NCBI RefSeq assembly: GCF_900609055.1
Contig: NZ_UXAW01000051.1
Coordinates: forward strand, 62,001 to 126,000
Direction of reading: 5' to 3'
DNA length: 64,000 bases
Origin: Pseudogemmobacter humi
GTDB lineage: Bacteria; Pseudomonadota; Alphaproteobacteria; Rhodobacterales; Rhodobacteraceae
Part shown: piece after piece, positions 50,763 to 59,703 of the stretch
Position numbering within the stretch: position 1 is the stretch's first letter
How the letters are laid out: each line of letters starts with the position of its first letter
The notes under the pieces: generated by a model
What the model was told of the DNA's origin: nothing
Databases searched by the model: none
What the model saw: only the letters and a program-made list of their open reading frames with translations
Made by a program: the position numbers and the translations under genes

Positions 50763-51644
50763 ATGGATGTCTTTTTCGTACTGACCAACGCGATCACCGT
50801 CGCCTGTATCTACGGGCTGATCGCGGTCGCGGTCTCGATCACCTGGTCGAGCCTCGGGCTGATCAACCTGGCTTACGGTTTCGTCTTCACCTTCGCGGGC
50901 TATGGCGCCTGGCTCGTGTCGCAACATGTCGGAGAGCACCCGCTGATCATCGCCGCGGCCGGCATCGCCATGGGGGCGCTTGCGGGTGTGCTGGTCTGCC
51001 TCGTGGTGTTCATCCCGCTGCATGACAAGCCGAATTTCACCACGCGCGGCATGATCGCCACCCTCGCGATCAGCCTGATCGGCAGCCAGAGCTTCCTGAT
51101 GTTCTTCGGCCCGCGCCCGAAATCGCTGCCGGATCTGTTCGGATTCTGGAGCGTGGATCTCTTCGGCGTCACGCTGACCTCGGACAAGATCGGCATCGTG
51201 GTCTGTTCGGCGCTGATGCTGTTTCTGGTGGTGCGCTGGATGAAGGGCAGCCGCCGCGGGCTGGAGATCCGGGCGATGATGATGAACCCCCATGCCGCCT
51301 CGATTGTCGGCATCGGCATCCGCAGCACCGGGATCTATGTGATGGCGGTGACGGGGGCCATGGCGGGGCTGGCCTCGGTTCTCTTGTCGCAGACCTATTA
51401 CATCGCGCCTTTCAACGGGCTGACGCCGCTGATCAAGGGCGTGTCCATCGCGCTTTGCGGCGGGCTCGGCTCGGTCCAGGGCGCGGTGATCGCCGCCATA
51501 TTGCTCGGCCTCGTCGAGGCGCTGACCAATGAATTCCTCGGCGGCCAGTATGTGCTGATGACCCAGTTCCTCTTCATCATCGCCGTGCTGGTCGTCCGGC
51601 CGCGCGGGATCTCGGGGCTTCTCGACAAGGCGCGCGAACAATGA
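50763..51644 (+). CDS. Branched-chain/urea-type ABC permease (LivH/UrtB-like)
   Basis: A 293-residue permease with about eight membrane helices. The start MDVFFVLTNAITVACIYGLIAVAVSITWSSLGLINLAYG has the family's first helix and the conserved LINLAYG turn. The coupling region GLEIRAMMMNPHAASIVGIGIRSTGIYVMAVTGAMAGLA matches LivH. The stop overlaps the next permease by 4 nt. It probably forms the channel with the fusion permease for a small amide. Confidence 0.92.
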   Translation: MDVFFVLTNAITVACIYGLIAVAVSITWSSLGLINLAYGFVFTFAGYGAWLVSQHVGEHPLIIAAAGIAMGALAGVLVCLVVFIPLHDKPNFTTRGMIATLAISLIGSQSFLMFFGPRPKSLPDLFGFWSVDLFGVTLTSDKIGIVVCSALMLFLVVRWMKGSRRGLEIRAMMMNPHAASIVGIGIRSTGIYVMAVTGAMAGLASVLLSQTYYIAPFNGLTPLIKGVSIALCGGLGSVQGAVIAAILLGLVEALTNEFLGGQYVLMTQFLFIIAVLVVRPRGISGLLDKAREQ

Positions 51645-53299
51645 GCAAGAAACACGAAAAATCCGGCTACACCTGGATCAACCCGCTTGCGGCCTGGGGC
51701 ACGGCGGTCGGCAATGCCGCCGCGCCCTCGGTCGAGGTTCCCGATATCCGCGAGGACTGGGACAAGGCGACCGGCTACAAGGTGAAGACCCATAAGGTCG
51801 GGCGGCTGAAGCATTACATCATCTGGCCGAACCATGGCGAAAAGCTCTGGAGCCGCTGGCGCTGGTGGCCGACGCGGCGCAACCTGCTGCATGTCACCGG
51901 CATCTACAACCGCAAGACCGCGATCGCCGAGACGAAGATCCTCGACCGCCGCCCGCTTTACTGGCTGATCTGTCTGGCCTTCCTGGCCATCGCGCCGATG
52001 CTTTTTCCCGACAATATGCAGAATACCCTGCTGACGGCGGGCACCATTTTCGGCATCTTCGCCGCGATCAATGTCTGCTGGACGCTGATCATCGGCACCG
52101 CGAGCATCTTTTCGCTGGCAAGCTATGCGGTGGTGGGGACGGCCGCCTTCCTGACCTCCTGGCTTTCGGTCACCTACGGCGTGCCCTGGTATGTGCTGCC
52201 GGTGATCGGAGCGGTGATCGGGCTGGTCTTCGGCGTCGCCATCGCCTTGCCCGCGCTGCGGCTGGACGGCTTCTATTACGCACTGCTGACGCTTGGCCTG
52301 AATGAGCTGTGCCGGGTCTTTTTCACCACCTCGCGCGAATTCGGCTCGGCCTCGGGCGGGCTTTACGGCGCCGACAGTTTCATCAGCGAATCCTGGGATC
52401 CGATGGTGCAGTCGCATGTCGGCTATTACTCGGCCTTCCTTCTGTTGCTGATGTCGCTGTCGCTGTTCCGGCTGATCAACGGCAAGAGGCTCGGCCGCAT
52501 CCTGCGCATGGCGCCCGAAAAGCGCGAGGCTTTCGCCGCCGCCTGCGGAGTGGACTACAAGCGCGCGCGGATCATGATCTTCCTGATCACCTCGGTCGCG
52601 CTCGGCTTCATCGGCGGGTTCTATGCCGCGCAATATCGCGGCGTGGCCTTCTCGATCTTCAGCTTCGACACCGTTCTGCTGGGGCTTGCGATGCTGGCCA
52701 TTGGCGGGATCGGCAAGGCCGAAGGCGCGGTTCTGGGCACGCTGGTCGTGATTTTCCTCGACAAGGTGCTGCTCGACTGGGGGCCGATGCGCCATTTCAT
52801 GATCGGCGCGCTGATGCTGGCGGCGGTTCTGTTCCTCAACAACGGCTATTTCGGCATCAAGAAGCAGTTCAACGCCTGGCGCGAGAAGAAGCGCGGCGAA
52901 TGGCGCTCGGCCCGGACCGAGAAGGGCGGCGAGGCGCTGCCGGAAGAGGCGACCGAGGTCGATGACAAGGACCAGCTCTATCTGCGCCGCTTCGACAAGA
53001 TCCAGCGCGATTACCTCAAGACGCTGATCACGCCGGAGATCATCGAAGAGCATCGCCGTCAGCCGCTCGGCCAGCACAGCGAGGCGCTGGAGCGCGTGCT
53101 GCTCTATTTCCGCCGCGCCAGGATGGAGGACAAATACGCCCTCCACCGCGCAGGGCCAGAAGGGCCTTACAAGATCATCGCCTTTTCCGGCACGCGCGGC
53201 GTCTCGCCCCGCCTGGTCGATGACCGCGAATTCGCCACCGTCGATGAGGGCTATCACGGCGTGTTCATGCGCCGGGTCCACGACCTGATGGAATCCTGA
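51641..53299 (+). CDS. LivM/UrtC-like ABC permease fused to a DMFase small-subunit domain
   Basis: A 552-residue protein with three parts. Residues 1-105 are a soluble N-terminal extension. Residues about 106-405 are a LivM-type permease (SLASYAVVGTAAFLTSW, LRLDGFYYALLTLGLNELCRV, GGIGKAEGAVLGT). Residues about 443-552 are homologous to the DMFase small subunit encoded directly after it: ITPEIIEEHRRQPLGQHSEAL versus SDALIEEHRLKPEGHHSEPL, KYALHRAGPEGPYKIIAFSGTRGVSP versus QYAVLAGTDGRFRVVRLSGKRRVPP, and FATVDEGYHGVFMRRVHDL versus YATVREARHAAFLNHIKDL. The frame is uninterrupted through a charged linker (about 407-442). LivM proteins normally end after the last helix. The cytoplasmic domain could dock the large DMFase subunit at the transporter, which is inference. 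Confidence 0.9.
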   Translation: MSKKHEKSGYTWINPLAAWGTAVGNAAAPSVEVPDIREDWDKATGYKVKTHKVGRLKHYIIWPNHGEKLWSRWRWWPTRRNLLHVTGIYNRKTAIAETKILDRRPLYWLICLAFLAIAPMLFPDNMQNTLLTAGTIFGIFAAINVCWTLIIGTASIFSLASYAVVGTAAFLTSWLSVTYGVPWYVLPVIGAVIGLVFGVAIALPALRLDGFYYALLTLGLNELCRVFFTTSREFGSASGGLYGADSFISESWDPMVQSHVGYYSAFLLLLMSLSLFRLINGKRLGRILRMAPEKREAFAAACGVDYKRARIMIFLITSVALGFIGGFYAAQYRGVAFSIFSFDTVLLGLAMLAIGGIGKAEGAVLGTLVVIFLDKVLLDWGPMRHFMIGALMLAAVLFLNNGYFGIKKQFNAWREKKRGEWRSARTEKGGEALPEEATEVDDKDQLYLRRFDKIQRDYLKTLITPEIIEEHRRQPLGQHSEALERVLLYFRRARMEDKYALHRAGPEGPYKIIAFSGTRGVSPRLVDDREFATVDEGYHGVFMRRVHDLMES

Positions 53300-53313
53300 G
53301 GAGAGATCCGGAA

Positions 53314-53673
53314 ATGACCGATCCTGACATCATCTCCGAAGATGCCGACATCCATGTGCGGGCGAATTTCGACCGCTTCACCCGCGCCTATCTGCTTTCG
53401 GTGCTGAGCGATGCGCTGATCGAAGAGCATCGCCTGAAGCCCGAGGGCCATCACAGCGAGCCGCTGACCCGGCTGCTGAACTGGTGCCAGACCCGCCCGC
53501 TGGACGAGCAATATGCCGTTCTGGCCGGGACGGACGGGCGTTTCCGCGTGGTCCGGCTGTCGGGGAAGCGGCGCGTCCCGCCCGCGCCGGTCGGCACCGA
53601 AAGCTACGCGACCGTGCGCGAGGCCCGCCATGCGGCGTTTCTCAACCACATCAAAGATCTGACAGGGAAGTAA
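53314..53673 (+). CDS. dmfA1: N,N-dimethylformamidase small (alpha) subunit
   Basis: A 119-residue protein homologous to the small subunit of DMFase. Helical segments surround the conserved ALIEEHRLKPEGHHSEPLTRLL; a beta-rich half has YAVLAGTDGRFRVVRLSGKRRVPPA and the ending YATVREARHAAFLNHIKDLTGK. The known Paracoccus subunit is about 132 residues. It lies 14 bp after the fusion permease, whose last 110 residues are its paralogue, and one base before the large-subunit start. With DmfA2 it forms the enzyme that cleaves N,N-dimethylformamide to dimethylamine and formate; the natural substrate here could be another formamide. Confidence 0.88.
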   Translation: MTDPDIISEDADIHVRANFDRFTRAYLLSVLSDALIEEHRLKPEGHHSEPLTRLLNWCQTRPLDEQYAVLAGTDGRFRVVRLSGKRRVPPAPVGTESYATVREARHAAFLNHIKDLTGK

Positions 53674-53674
53674 C

Positions 53675-55996
53675 ATGGCTCAGCAGAAAATCTTCGGTTA
53701 CGCCAACCGGATCTCGGTGAAACAGGGCGAGGACATCACCTTCTACGTCAACTGCGACGGCGCCTCCGAGGCGCAGGTGCAACTCGTCCGGCTGATCCAT
53801 GGCGACGCGCATGAGGCCGGTCCCGGCTTTCAGGAGGAAGAGGTCGCCCATCCCGCCAACGGCTCCTGGAAGGTGAAGAAGCAGTTCACCCAGCTTGGCA
53901 GCTTCCTTCAGGTCGCCGATCCCGACAACCGGCTTGCGGTTGACGGCGCTTTCACCATGTTCTGCCATATCTGGCCGACCATCCCGAAAAAGGGCGAACG
54001 CCAGACCCTGATGGGCCGCTGGGACACGAAGAACAACACCGGCTTCGCGCTTGCGATCAACCCCGAGGGGCGGCTGGAATTCCAGGTCGGCGATGGCAAG
54101 GAGGTGGATTACGTCACCGCCGAACTGCCGCTGGTGGCCAGGATGTGGTATTTCGTCGGCGTCTCCTTCGATCCGGCATCCGGCCAGGCCACGCTTTACC
54201 AGGAGGGGGTGGCGAACCGCTACAACTCGCTTCTGGGCAAGGTGGTGCCGCATGATTATGCCAGCCATGTCCGCCAGACCTTCCGCTTCCGGCAGAAGAA
54301 TGCGCCCTCGACCCCCTTCCTGATCGCCGGCTCGCGCGACCATCACCTGCTGCGCGGCGATTTCGTCAGCGACCTCTTCGCCGGCAAGATCGACCGTCCG
54401 GCGATCTGCGACCGGGTGCTGAGCCGCGAAGAGCTTGACGCCTGCAAGACCGGCGCAAAGCCCAATGCCGCCGCCATCCTGGCCTGGTGGGACACCACCG
54501 CCGGCTACAGCGACCGCGGCGTCGGCCAGACGGTGTTCGACAGCGGGCCGCACGGGCTCGATGCCGAGGGGGTGAACCATCCCGTGCGCGCCATGACCGG
54601 CTTCAACTGGAACGGGCGCGACGATTGCTTCCGCCTGGCCCCCGAGCAATACGGCGGCATCGAATTCCATCCCGATGCCGTCACCGATTGCCGATGGGAG
54701 GAAACCGCGCGCATCACCGTGCCGCAGGATCTGAAAAGCGGCATCTATGCGATGCGGCTGCGCATTGGCCCGGGCACCGGCATCACCGAGGAATATATCG
54801 TCTTCATCGTGCGCCCGGCGAAACCCTCGGCGAAGCTCTGCTATCTGATCCCGACCGCCAGCTACCTGGCTTACGGCAACGAAAGCCTCAGTTTTGATGC
54901 CCATATCATCCAGCCGATGACCGGCCAGCCTCCGGTCGTGACCGAACTGGATGTCGAGACCTATGAGCATCGCGAATACGGGCTGTCGACCTATGACCAT
55001 TTCGAGGACGGGGCAGGGGTCTGTTTCAGCTCTTATCTGCGTCCGGTGATCAACATGCGGCCGAAATACCGCATGTCGAGCATGAACATCACCTGGCAAT
55101 TCCCGGCGGATCTGTCGATCTCGGCCTGGATCCGCCATCAGGGCTATGATTGCGATTTCATCACCGACGAGGATCTCGACCGCGAGGGGCTCGACGCGAT
55201 CAAACCCTATAACTGCGTGATCACCGGCACCCACCCGGAATATGTGTCCGAGCGGATGCTCGACGCCCAGGAGGATTTCGTCGCGGGCGGCGGGCGGCTG
55301 ATCTACATGGGCGGCAACGGCTATTACTGGGTCGTCGGTTTCTCGCGCGACAATCCCGCCTGTATGGAGGTCAGAAAGCTCGATTCCGGCATGCGGGCCT
55401 GGGCCGCGAAACCGGGCGAGCATTATCTGCAAACCACCGGCGAGAAGAGCGGCCTCTGGCGCAACCGGGGCCGCGCGCCGCAGAAGCTGACCGGGGTGGG
55501 CTTCATCGGCGAAGGCTTCGAGACCGCCTCGCCCTATCGTAAGATGCCCGATGCCTGGCACCGCACCGTGTCCTGGATCACCGAAGGGGTCGAGGGCGAG
55601 ATCATCGGCGACCAGGGCCTCGCCTATGGCGCCGCCGGGGGGATCGAGCTTGACCGCTATGACCTGAGCCTCGGGACGCCGCCGCACACGAAGATCATCG
55701 CCGCGACCGGCGGGCATTCCGACAATTACGTGCTGGTGACCGAGGAACTGCTCTACGCCTATGCCGGGCTGGTCGGTTCGCTCGATTACCGGATCCGGGG
55801 CGATATGACCTATTTCACCGCGCCCAATCACGGGGCGGTGTTCTGCACCGGCGCGATCGGATACGGCCAGGCTTTGCCCGCGAACGGGTTCGACAACAGC
55901 GCGGCGAAGGTGCTGGCCAATGTGGTCGAGGCTTTCATCAAGGACGGACCTTTGCCGGGCACGAAATGGACGCTCGAAGAAAAGCAATGGCGCTAG
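53675..55996 (+). CDS. dmfA2: N,N-dimethylformamidase large (beta) subunit
   Basis: A 773-residue protein, near the 762 of known DMFase large subunits. Residues about 85-260 form a laminin-G/concanavalin-like domain (FCHIWPTIPKKGERQTLMGRWD...). The catalytic part follows: PTASYLAYGNES (Tyr400), STYDHFEDGAGVCFSSY (Tyr440), and ITGTHPEYVSERML (His520, Glu522). In the characterised Paracoccus enzyme a mononuclear iron is held by two Tyr and one Glu near positions 399, 440 and 521, so the ligands appear conserved. No signal peptide, hence cytoplasmic. AGGGAAG precedes the start. It ends the import operon, linking amide uptake to hydrolysis. Confidence 0.92.
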   Translation: MAQQKIFGYANRISVKQGEDITFYVNCDGASEAQVQLVRLIHGDAHEAGPGFQEEEVAHPANGSWKVKKQFTQLGSFLQVADPDNRLAVDGAFTMFCHIWPTIPKKGERQTLMGRWDTKNNTGFALAINPEGRLEFQVGDGKEVDYVTAELPLVARMWYFVGVSFDPASGQATLYQEGVANRYNSLLGKVVPHDYASHVRQTFRFRQKNAPSTPFLIAGSRDHHLLRGDFVSDLFAGKIDRPAICDRVLSREELDACKTGAKPNAAAILAWWDTTAGYSDRGVGQTVFDSGPHGLDAEGVNHPVRAMTGFNWNGRDDCFRLAPEQYGGIEFHPDAVTDCRWEETARITVPQDLKSGIYAMRLRIGPGTGITEEYIVFIVRPAKPSAKLCYLIPTASYLAYGNESLSFDAHIIQPMTGQPPVVTELDVETYEHREYGLSTYDHFEDGAGVCFSSYLRPVINMRPKYRMSSMNITWQFPADLSISAWIRHQGYDCDFITDEDLDREGLDAIKPYNCVITGTHPEYVSERMLDAQEDFVAGGGRLIYMGGNGYYWVVGFSRDNPACMEVRKLDSGMRAWAAKPGEHYLQTTGEKSGLWRNRGRAPQKLTGVGFIGEGFETASPYRKMPDAWHRTVSWITEGVEGEIIGDQGLAYGAAGGIELDRYDLSLGTPPHTKIIAATGGHSDNYVLVTEELLYAYAGLVGSLDYRIRGDMTYFTAPNHGAVFCTGAIGYGQALPANGFDNSAAKVLANVVEAFIKDGPLPGTKWTLEEKQWR

Positions 55997-56495
55997 GGCG
56001 GGTCGCCTGCCCCGGGGTTGTCACCGGGAACGGCCCCATCCTTTACTGATGTTATGTAGGTCATGCCGGGGTCCGGGTCGCTTTGCAGGTGAGCCGGGCC
56101 CCATAGCATGCGGGAAATGAGGTGCCGTTGAAGGTCGCGGCCGGGATCTTCAGGCAATCTTCCGAACCGCATCACAGAAGAGACCGGCCGTGGCGGGCGC
56201 TGAACGACTCCAAGGCCCTCAGCACCGCCGATGTGGGGCGGCGGGGGCCGGATCCGTCAGGGAAAGAGGCTTCCCGGCCGGTGCCTGTGCTCTGCAACAA
56301 CGCCCGGGTGATCTGACGCCCAAACCGCGTTTCCTTCCCGAGCCAGGGTGCTGACGATGAGAGTGGTGGGAGCCGGCTGCGCTGCCGCTTCGGTTCACGG
56401 ATTCATGGTGACGCGGGCAGCGGGACAGATGCGCGCCATGAGGAAACCTGCCCCGGTGTTCCGAGCCACGACTGCTCCGGCTATACTCTGGGCGA
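55997..56495. other. 500-bp spacer after the DMFase operon
   Basis: No frame here has a ribosome site together with a plausible product. GGGGTCCGG (56068-56076) and CCGGGCCCC (56094-56102) can form a hairpin with one G-U pair, about 70 bp past the dmfA2 stop, and may end that operon. The remainder shows nothing I recognise. Confidence 0.5.
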
Positions 56496-57623
56496 TCAGG
56501 ACAGCAGGCGCGTCAGTGCTGCCACCAGCCTTGCCATGAAGGCCTCATCATAACCTGACGGATTTTCCAGCACGCCGAGATAAACCGCGACCCGGCCGCT
56601 GTCGGGGTTTATCATCAGATATTGCCCGCCATAGCCCGCATGGCCGATCCGCGTGCCGTCGGTCATCAGATGTCCCGCATAGCGCTGGCCGGGCCGCGCC
56701 CGCGACAGGGGCGGACCTGCCGCGCGCCGGCAGGTCCCGATATACCCGGCGCAGCCCAGATTTTCGCCGCCGATGCCCCGCCCCCCGCGCGCGAACAACA
56801 GGCCGAACCGCGCCAGATCGAGCGCCGAAAGCACCCCGCCGCCGGAAAGGGCGGGCAGGCCCTCGGGGCTGAGGCTGATGTGGAAGCCGCCCTCATACCC
56901 CGCAGCGTCACAGATCCCGGCCAGGGCCGCCGGCAGATCGGTGAGCCCTGCCGCGATCAGGGTCAGCACATCGGTATTGGCCGATTTGTAGGCGACATAG
57001 CCCGAGCGGTTGACCGGATCGCCACCCGAAATCCCCGCCACGAATTGCGACAGCGTCATCTCGGGCATGCCATCGGCGGGCAGACGCCAGCCGAGCGCCT
57101 CTTCCTCGCGGTAGCAATCCGCGGCCGGATCGGCGTAGTTTTCCGAGAAGTCGTTGGCGACGTTCATATCCAGCAGGTCGCCGACCAGGGCGTCGCGGTA
57201 ACCGCTGCCGAGGCCGGGCAGCAGGGCTCCGGCGCTGGCCTTCGGGTTCAGCAGCCCCCGGGCGATCAGGCGGCCCGCGATCAGATTCATGTGCATCTTG
57301 CTGACCGACTGGATCGAATGGGGTCGGGTCAGGCTGAAATCCGGGGCGGCTCTGGCGCAAAGCACCCGTCCTTCTTCGGCCACCACCAGGGCCGAGAAAC
57401 CGGGCAGCCGCGACAGCCCCAGATCGTCCGCCACCCGGGCCAGCGCCGGGTCGGGCGCATCCTCCAGCCGCAGGATGCGCCGGGCGCGGATGCTCAGCGT
57501 GCGGCGAAAGATCAGATGGGCGTTGTGAAACCCGCGGCGGCGGTTTTCCGGCCGGTTCCAGCCCTGGCGCAGATCGGGCCCGACGCTGAGATCGGGGTTG
57601 GGCTCGCTGTCAGGCCAGGACAT
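56496..57623 (-). CDS. Beta-lactamase-fold serine hydrolase
   Basis: A 375-residue protein of the class C beta-lactamase/esterase family (serine hydrolase, amide or ester substrates). The SxxK motif is SVSKM near residue 106 in RPHSIQSVSKMHMNLIAGRLIARGLL; the second motif is YKSAN (YxN type: VAYKSANTDVLTLI), and the third is HAGYGG near the end. No signal peptide is evident, so it is probably cytoplasmic. It is the last gene of the minus-strand operon and overlaps the acyl-CoA synthetase by 14 nt, which suggests it hydrolyses an ester or amide of the imported compound. Confidence 0.85.
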   Translation of the reverse strand: MSWPDSEPNPDLSVGPDLRQGWNRPENRRRGFHNAHLIFRRTLSIRARRILRLEDAPDPALARVADDLGLSRLPGFSALVVAEEGRVLCARAAPDFSLTRPHSIQSVSKMHMNLIAGRLIARGLLNPKASAGALLPGLGSGYRDALVGDLLDMNVANDFSENYADPAADCYREEEALGWRLPADGMPEMTLSQFVAGISGGDPVNRSGYVAYKSANTDVLTLIAAGLTDLPAALAGICDAAGYEGGFHISLSPEGLPALSGGGVLSALDLARFGLLFARGGRGIGGENLGCAGYIGTCRRAAGPPLSRARPGQRYAGHLMTDGTRIGHAGYGGQYLMINPDSGRVAVYLGVLENPSGYDEAFMARLVAALTRLLS

Positions 57624-59703
57624 GGATCAGCGCATCCACGATCACCGCCCGGTCGGCGCAGGCGAAAAGCGGGTTGATCTCGATTTCGGCCAGATCCGGG
57701 CGCGACAGGAAAAGGCTTTGCAACCGGCAGATCACCGCGAGCAGCGCCTCCCGGTCGGCCGCCGTTGCGCCCCGGTAGCCCGCGAGCAGCGGCGCGATCC
57801 GCAGCGCGGACAGGGCCGCCCCGATCCGCTCCGGCGTCTCGGGCAGCAACAGGCTTGCGCTGTCTTGCAGGATCTCGACCAGCACGCCCCCGGCCGCCAG
57901 CGTCAGCACCGGCCCGAACTCGGAATCGCGGCGCAGGCCGACCAGCAGCTCGGCAACCGGCTTCGGCGCCATCTCTTCGATCAGGAAACGGTCGGTGACG
58001 GCGGCGGGGTCATAGGCGGCCACCCGCGCAGGCATCGCCTGCGCCGCCGCCAGCACGGCGGCGGAATCACCCAGGTTCAGCGCCACCGCCCCGGCATCGG
58101 ATTTATGCGCGAGCCGCGGCCCCATCATCTTGAGCACCACCGGAAAGGTCAGCCCCGCAGCAGCGGCGGCCAGCCCCGCCCCGTCGCAGAGGCGCGCTGC
58201 GGGAACCGGCAGGCCCGCGGCGGCCAGCAGAGCCTTGCTTTCGGCCTCATCAAGGCCGCGCAGACGGGCCATGGGGCGCGCAGGCGCCAGCGGCGCGGGC
58301 GGCGCCGCGGCCAGATCGGCGCGGCGCTCGGCCCAGAGGGTCGCGTTGCGGATCGCCCCCAGCCCCTCGGCGATGCCGAGAAGCGGCGCGATGCCCTCGG
58401 CCGCCAGCCAGTCGCGGGTGGCGGGGTCGATGTTTTCATGCAGCGTCGCCAGAACCGCTGCCGGCAGGCCACGCGCCTGCGCCGCGCGCAGAAAGGCCCC
58501 GGCGTCGGCGTGGTAGTAACCCGCGCTTTCATCCAGCCCGGGCGCGGGATAGTCCTGCACCAGAACCGCCGCCGCCGCGCCGGTCAGATCCATCGCCTTG
58601 TCGAACACCGGCCCGGTCCTGTCGGCCTGGCCCCAGATCGGCGTCGTGTAATCCAGCGGGTTCGACACCGTGGCGATCGGCGGCAGCAAACCGGCAAGGC
58701 CGGGTTTCAGCGTGTCGGGAACGGCGGGGAACGAGAGGCCGATCCGCTCGGCCCGGTCCGCGAGCATGGTCGCCCCGCCGCCCGAACAGGTGAAGCCCGC
58801 CACCCGGTTCGCCTTCGGCGCGCCCGCGACGACAAGGAACTTCAGCGTCTCGATCAGTTCGGGCGGGGTTTCGACCCGGATCACCCCGGTCCGCGCGAAA
58901 AGCGCGTCGTAAAGATCGTCCGAGCCGGAAAGCGAGCCGGTATGGCTGACCGTCAGCGCCGCGCCGATCGCCGAGGCGCCGGTCTTGAGCGCGACGATGG
59001 GGATCCCGTTCGCAGCGGCGCGCAGGGCGACGGCGTGAAAGCGGGGGATGCTGCGCAGCCCCTCGATATGCAGCCCGACCGCGCGCACCCCGGGCTGGTC
59101 GATCAGGAAATCGGTGAAATCCTCGAGCGACAGCACCGACTGATTGCCGCAAGAGATCATATGCGTCAGCGGCAGGCCGCGCCGCGTCATGGTGATGTCG
59201 GAAGACAGCATCCCCGACTGGGTGACGATGGCGGCGCCGAAGCCCCGGGGGCTGTCGCCGCCATGGGCAAAGGGCCAGAGCGCGGTCTGCGACAGGTAGC
59301 TGATCGCGCCGTAGCAATTCGGGCCGATCAGCGCCAGATCCCCCGCCGCAGCGACCAGCGCGGCCTCAAGCGCCGCGCCTTCCGGCCCGGCCTCGCGGAA
59401 CCCCGCGGTGTAGCAGACGATGCCGCCCGCGCCGGCCCGGCTGAGGGCGGCTGTCACCCCGACCGCCGCCGGGGCCGGCACCGCGAGGAACACCGCATCC
59501 GGCGGCTCGGGCAGATCCCCGACCGAGGCGAAACAGGGATGGCCCGCCATCTCGGACCGCGCCGGATTGACCGGCCATATCGCGCCGCGGAAGCCGCGCC
59601 GCTGCGCCTCGCCGATGGCGGTCAGACAGTCCCGGCCGCCGACAAAGGCGATGTGGCGCGGATTCAGAAGCCGCCCCAGATTGCTGCGTTGCGCCGGTGT
59701 CAT
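57610..59703 (-). CDS. NDP-forming acyl-CoA synthetase (acetyl-CoA synthetase/succinyl-CoA ligase superfamily)
   Basis: A 697-residue fused alpha-beta synthetase. The N-terminal CoA-binding domain reads LLNPRHIAFVGGRDC and PVNPARSEMAGHPCF; the phospho-His region is VTQSGMLSSDITM and the second ligase part has VALKTGASAIGAALTVSHTGSLSG. The C-terminal ATP-grasp half begins near residue 475 (LDEAESKALLAAAGLPVPAARLCDG, VVLKMMGPRLAHKSDAGAVALNL). Such enzymes activate acids such as pimelate, carnitine-type or aryl acids. Start and upstream acyl-CoA dehydrogenase stop overlap by 4 nt. It probably activates the acid that the next enzyme dehydrogenates. Confidence 0.9.
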   Translation of the reverse strand: MTPAQRSNLGRLLNPRHIAFVGGRDCLTAIGEAQRRGFRGAIWPVNPARSEMAGHPCFASVGDLPEPPDAVFLAVPAPAAVGVTAALSRAGAGGIVCYTAGFREAGPEGAALEAALVAAAGDLALIGPNCYGAISYLSQTALWPFAHGGDSPRGFGAAIVTQSGMLSSDITMTRRGLPLTHMISCGNQSVLSLEDFTDFLIDQPGVRAVGLHIEGLRSIPRFHAVALRAAANGIPIVALKTGASAIGAALTVSHTGSLSGSDDLYDALFARTGVIRVETPPELIETLKFLVVAGAPKANRVAGFTCSGGGATMLADRAERIGLSFPAVPDTLKPGLAGLLPPIATVSNPLDYTTPIWGQADRTGPVFDKAMDLTGAAAAVLVQDYPAPGLDESAGYYHADAGAFLRAAQARGLPAAVLATLHENIDPATRDWLAAEGIAPLLGIAEGLGAIRNATLWAERRADLAAAPPAPLAPARPMARLRGLDEAESKALLAAAGLPVPAARLCDGAGLAAAAAGLTFPVVLKMMGPRLAHKSDAGAVALNLGDSAAVLAAAQAMPARVAAYDPAAVTDRFLIEEMAPKPVAELLVGLRRDSEFGPVLTLAAGGVLVEILQDSASLLLPETPERIGAALSALRIAPLLAGYRGATAADREALLAVICRLQSLFLSRPDLAEIEINPLFACADRAVIVDALIHVLA

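Noticed and set aside
53651-55987. Long minus-strand open frame of 778 codons
   Set aside because: It is the antisense of dmfA2; composition is typical of reverse-complement GC-rich coding sequence.
55997-56495. Possible small genes in the spacer after dmfA2
   Set aside because: Open frames of 60-66 codons exist but have no ribosome site or family resemblance.
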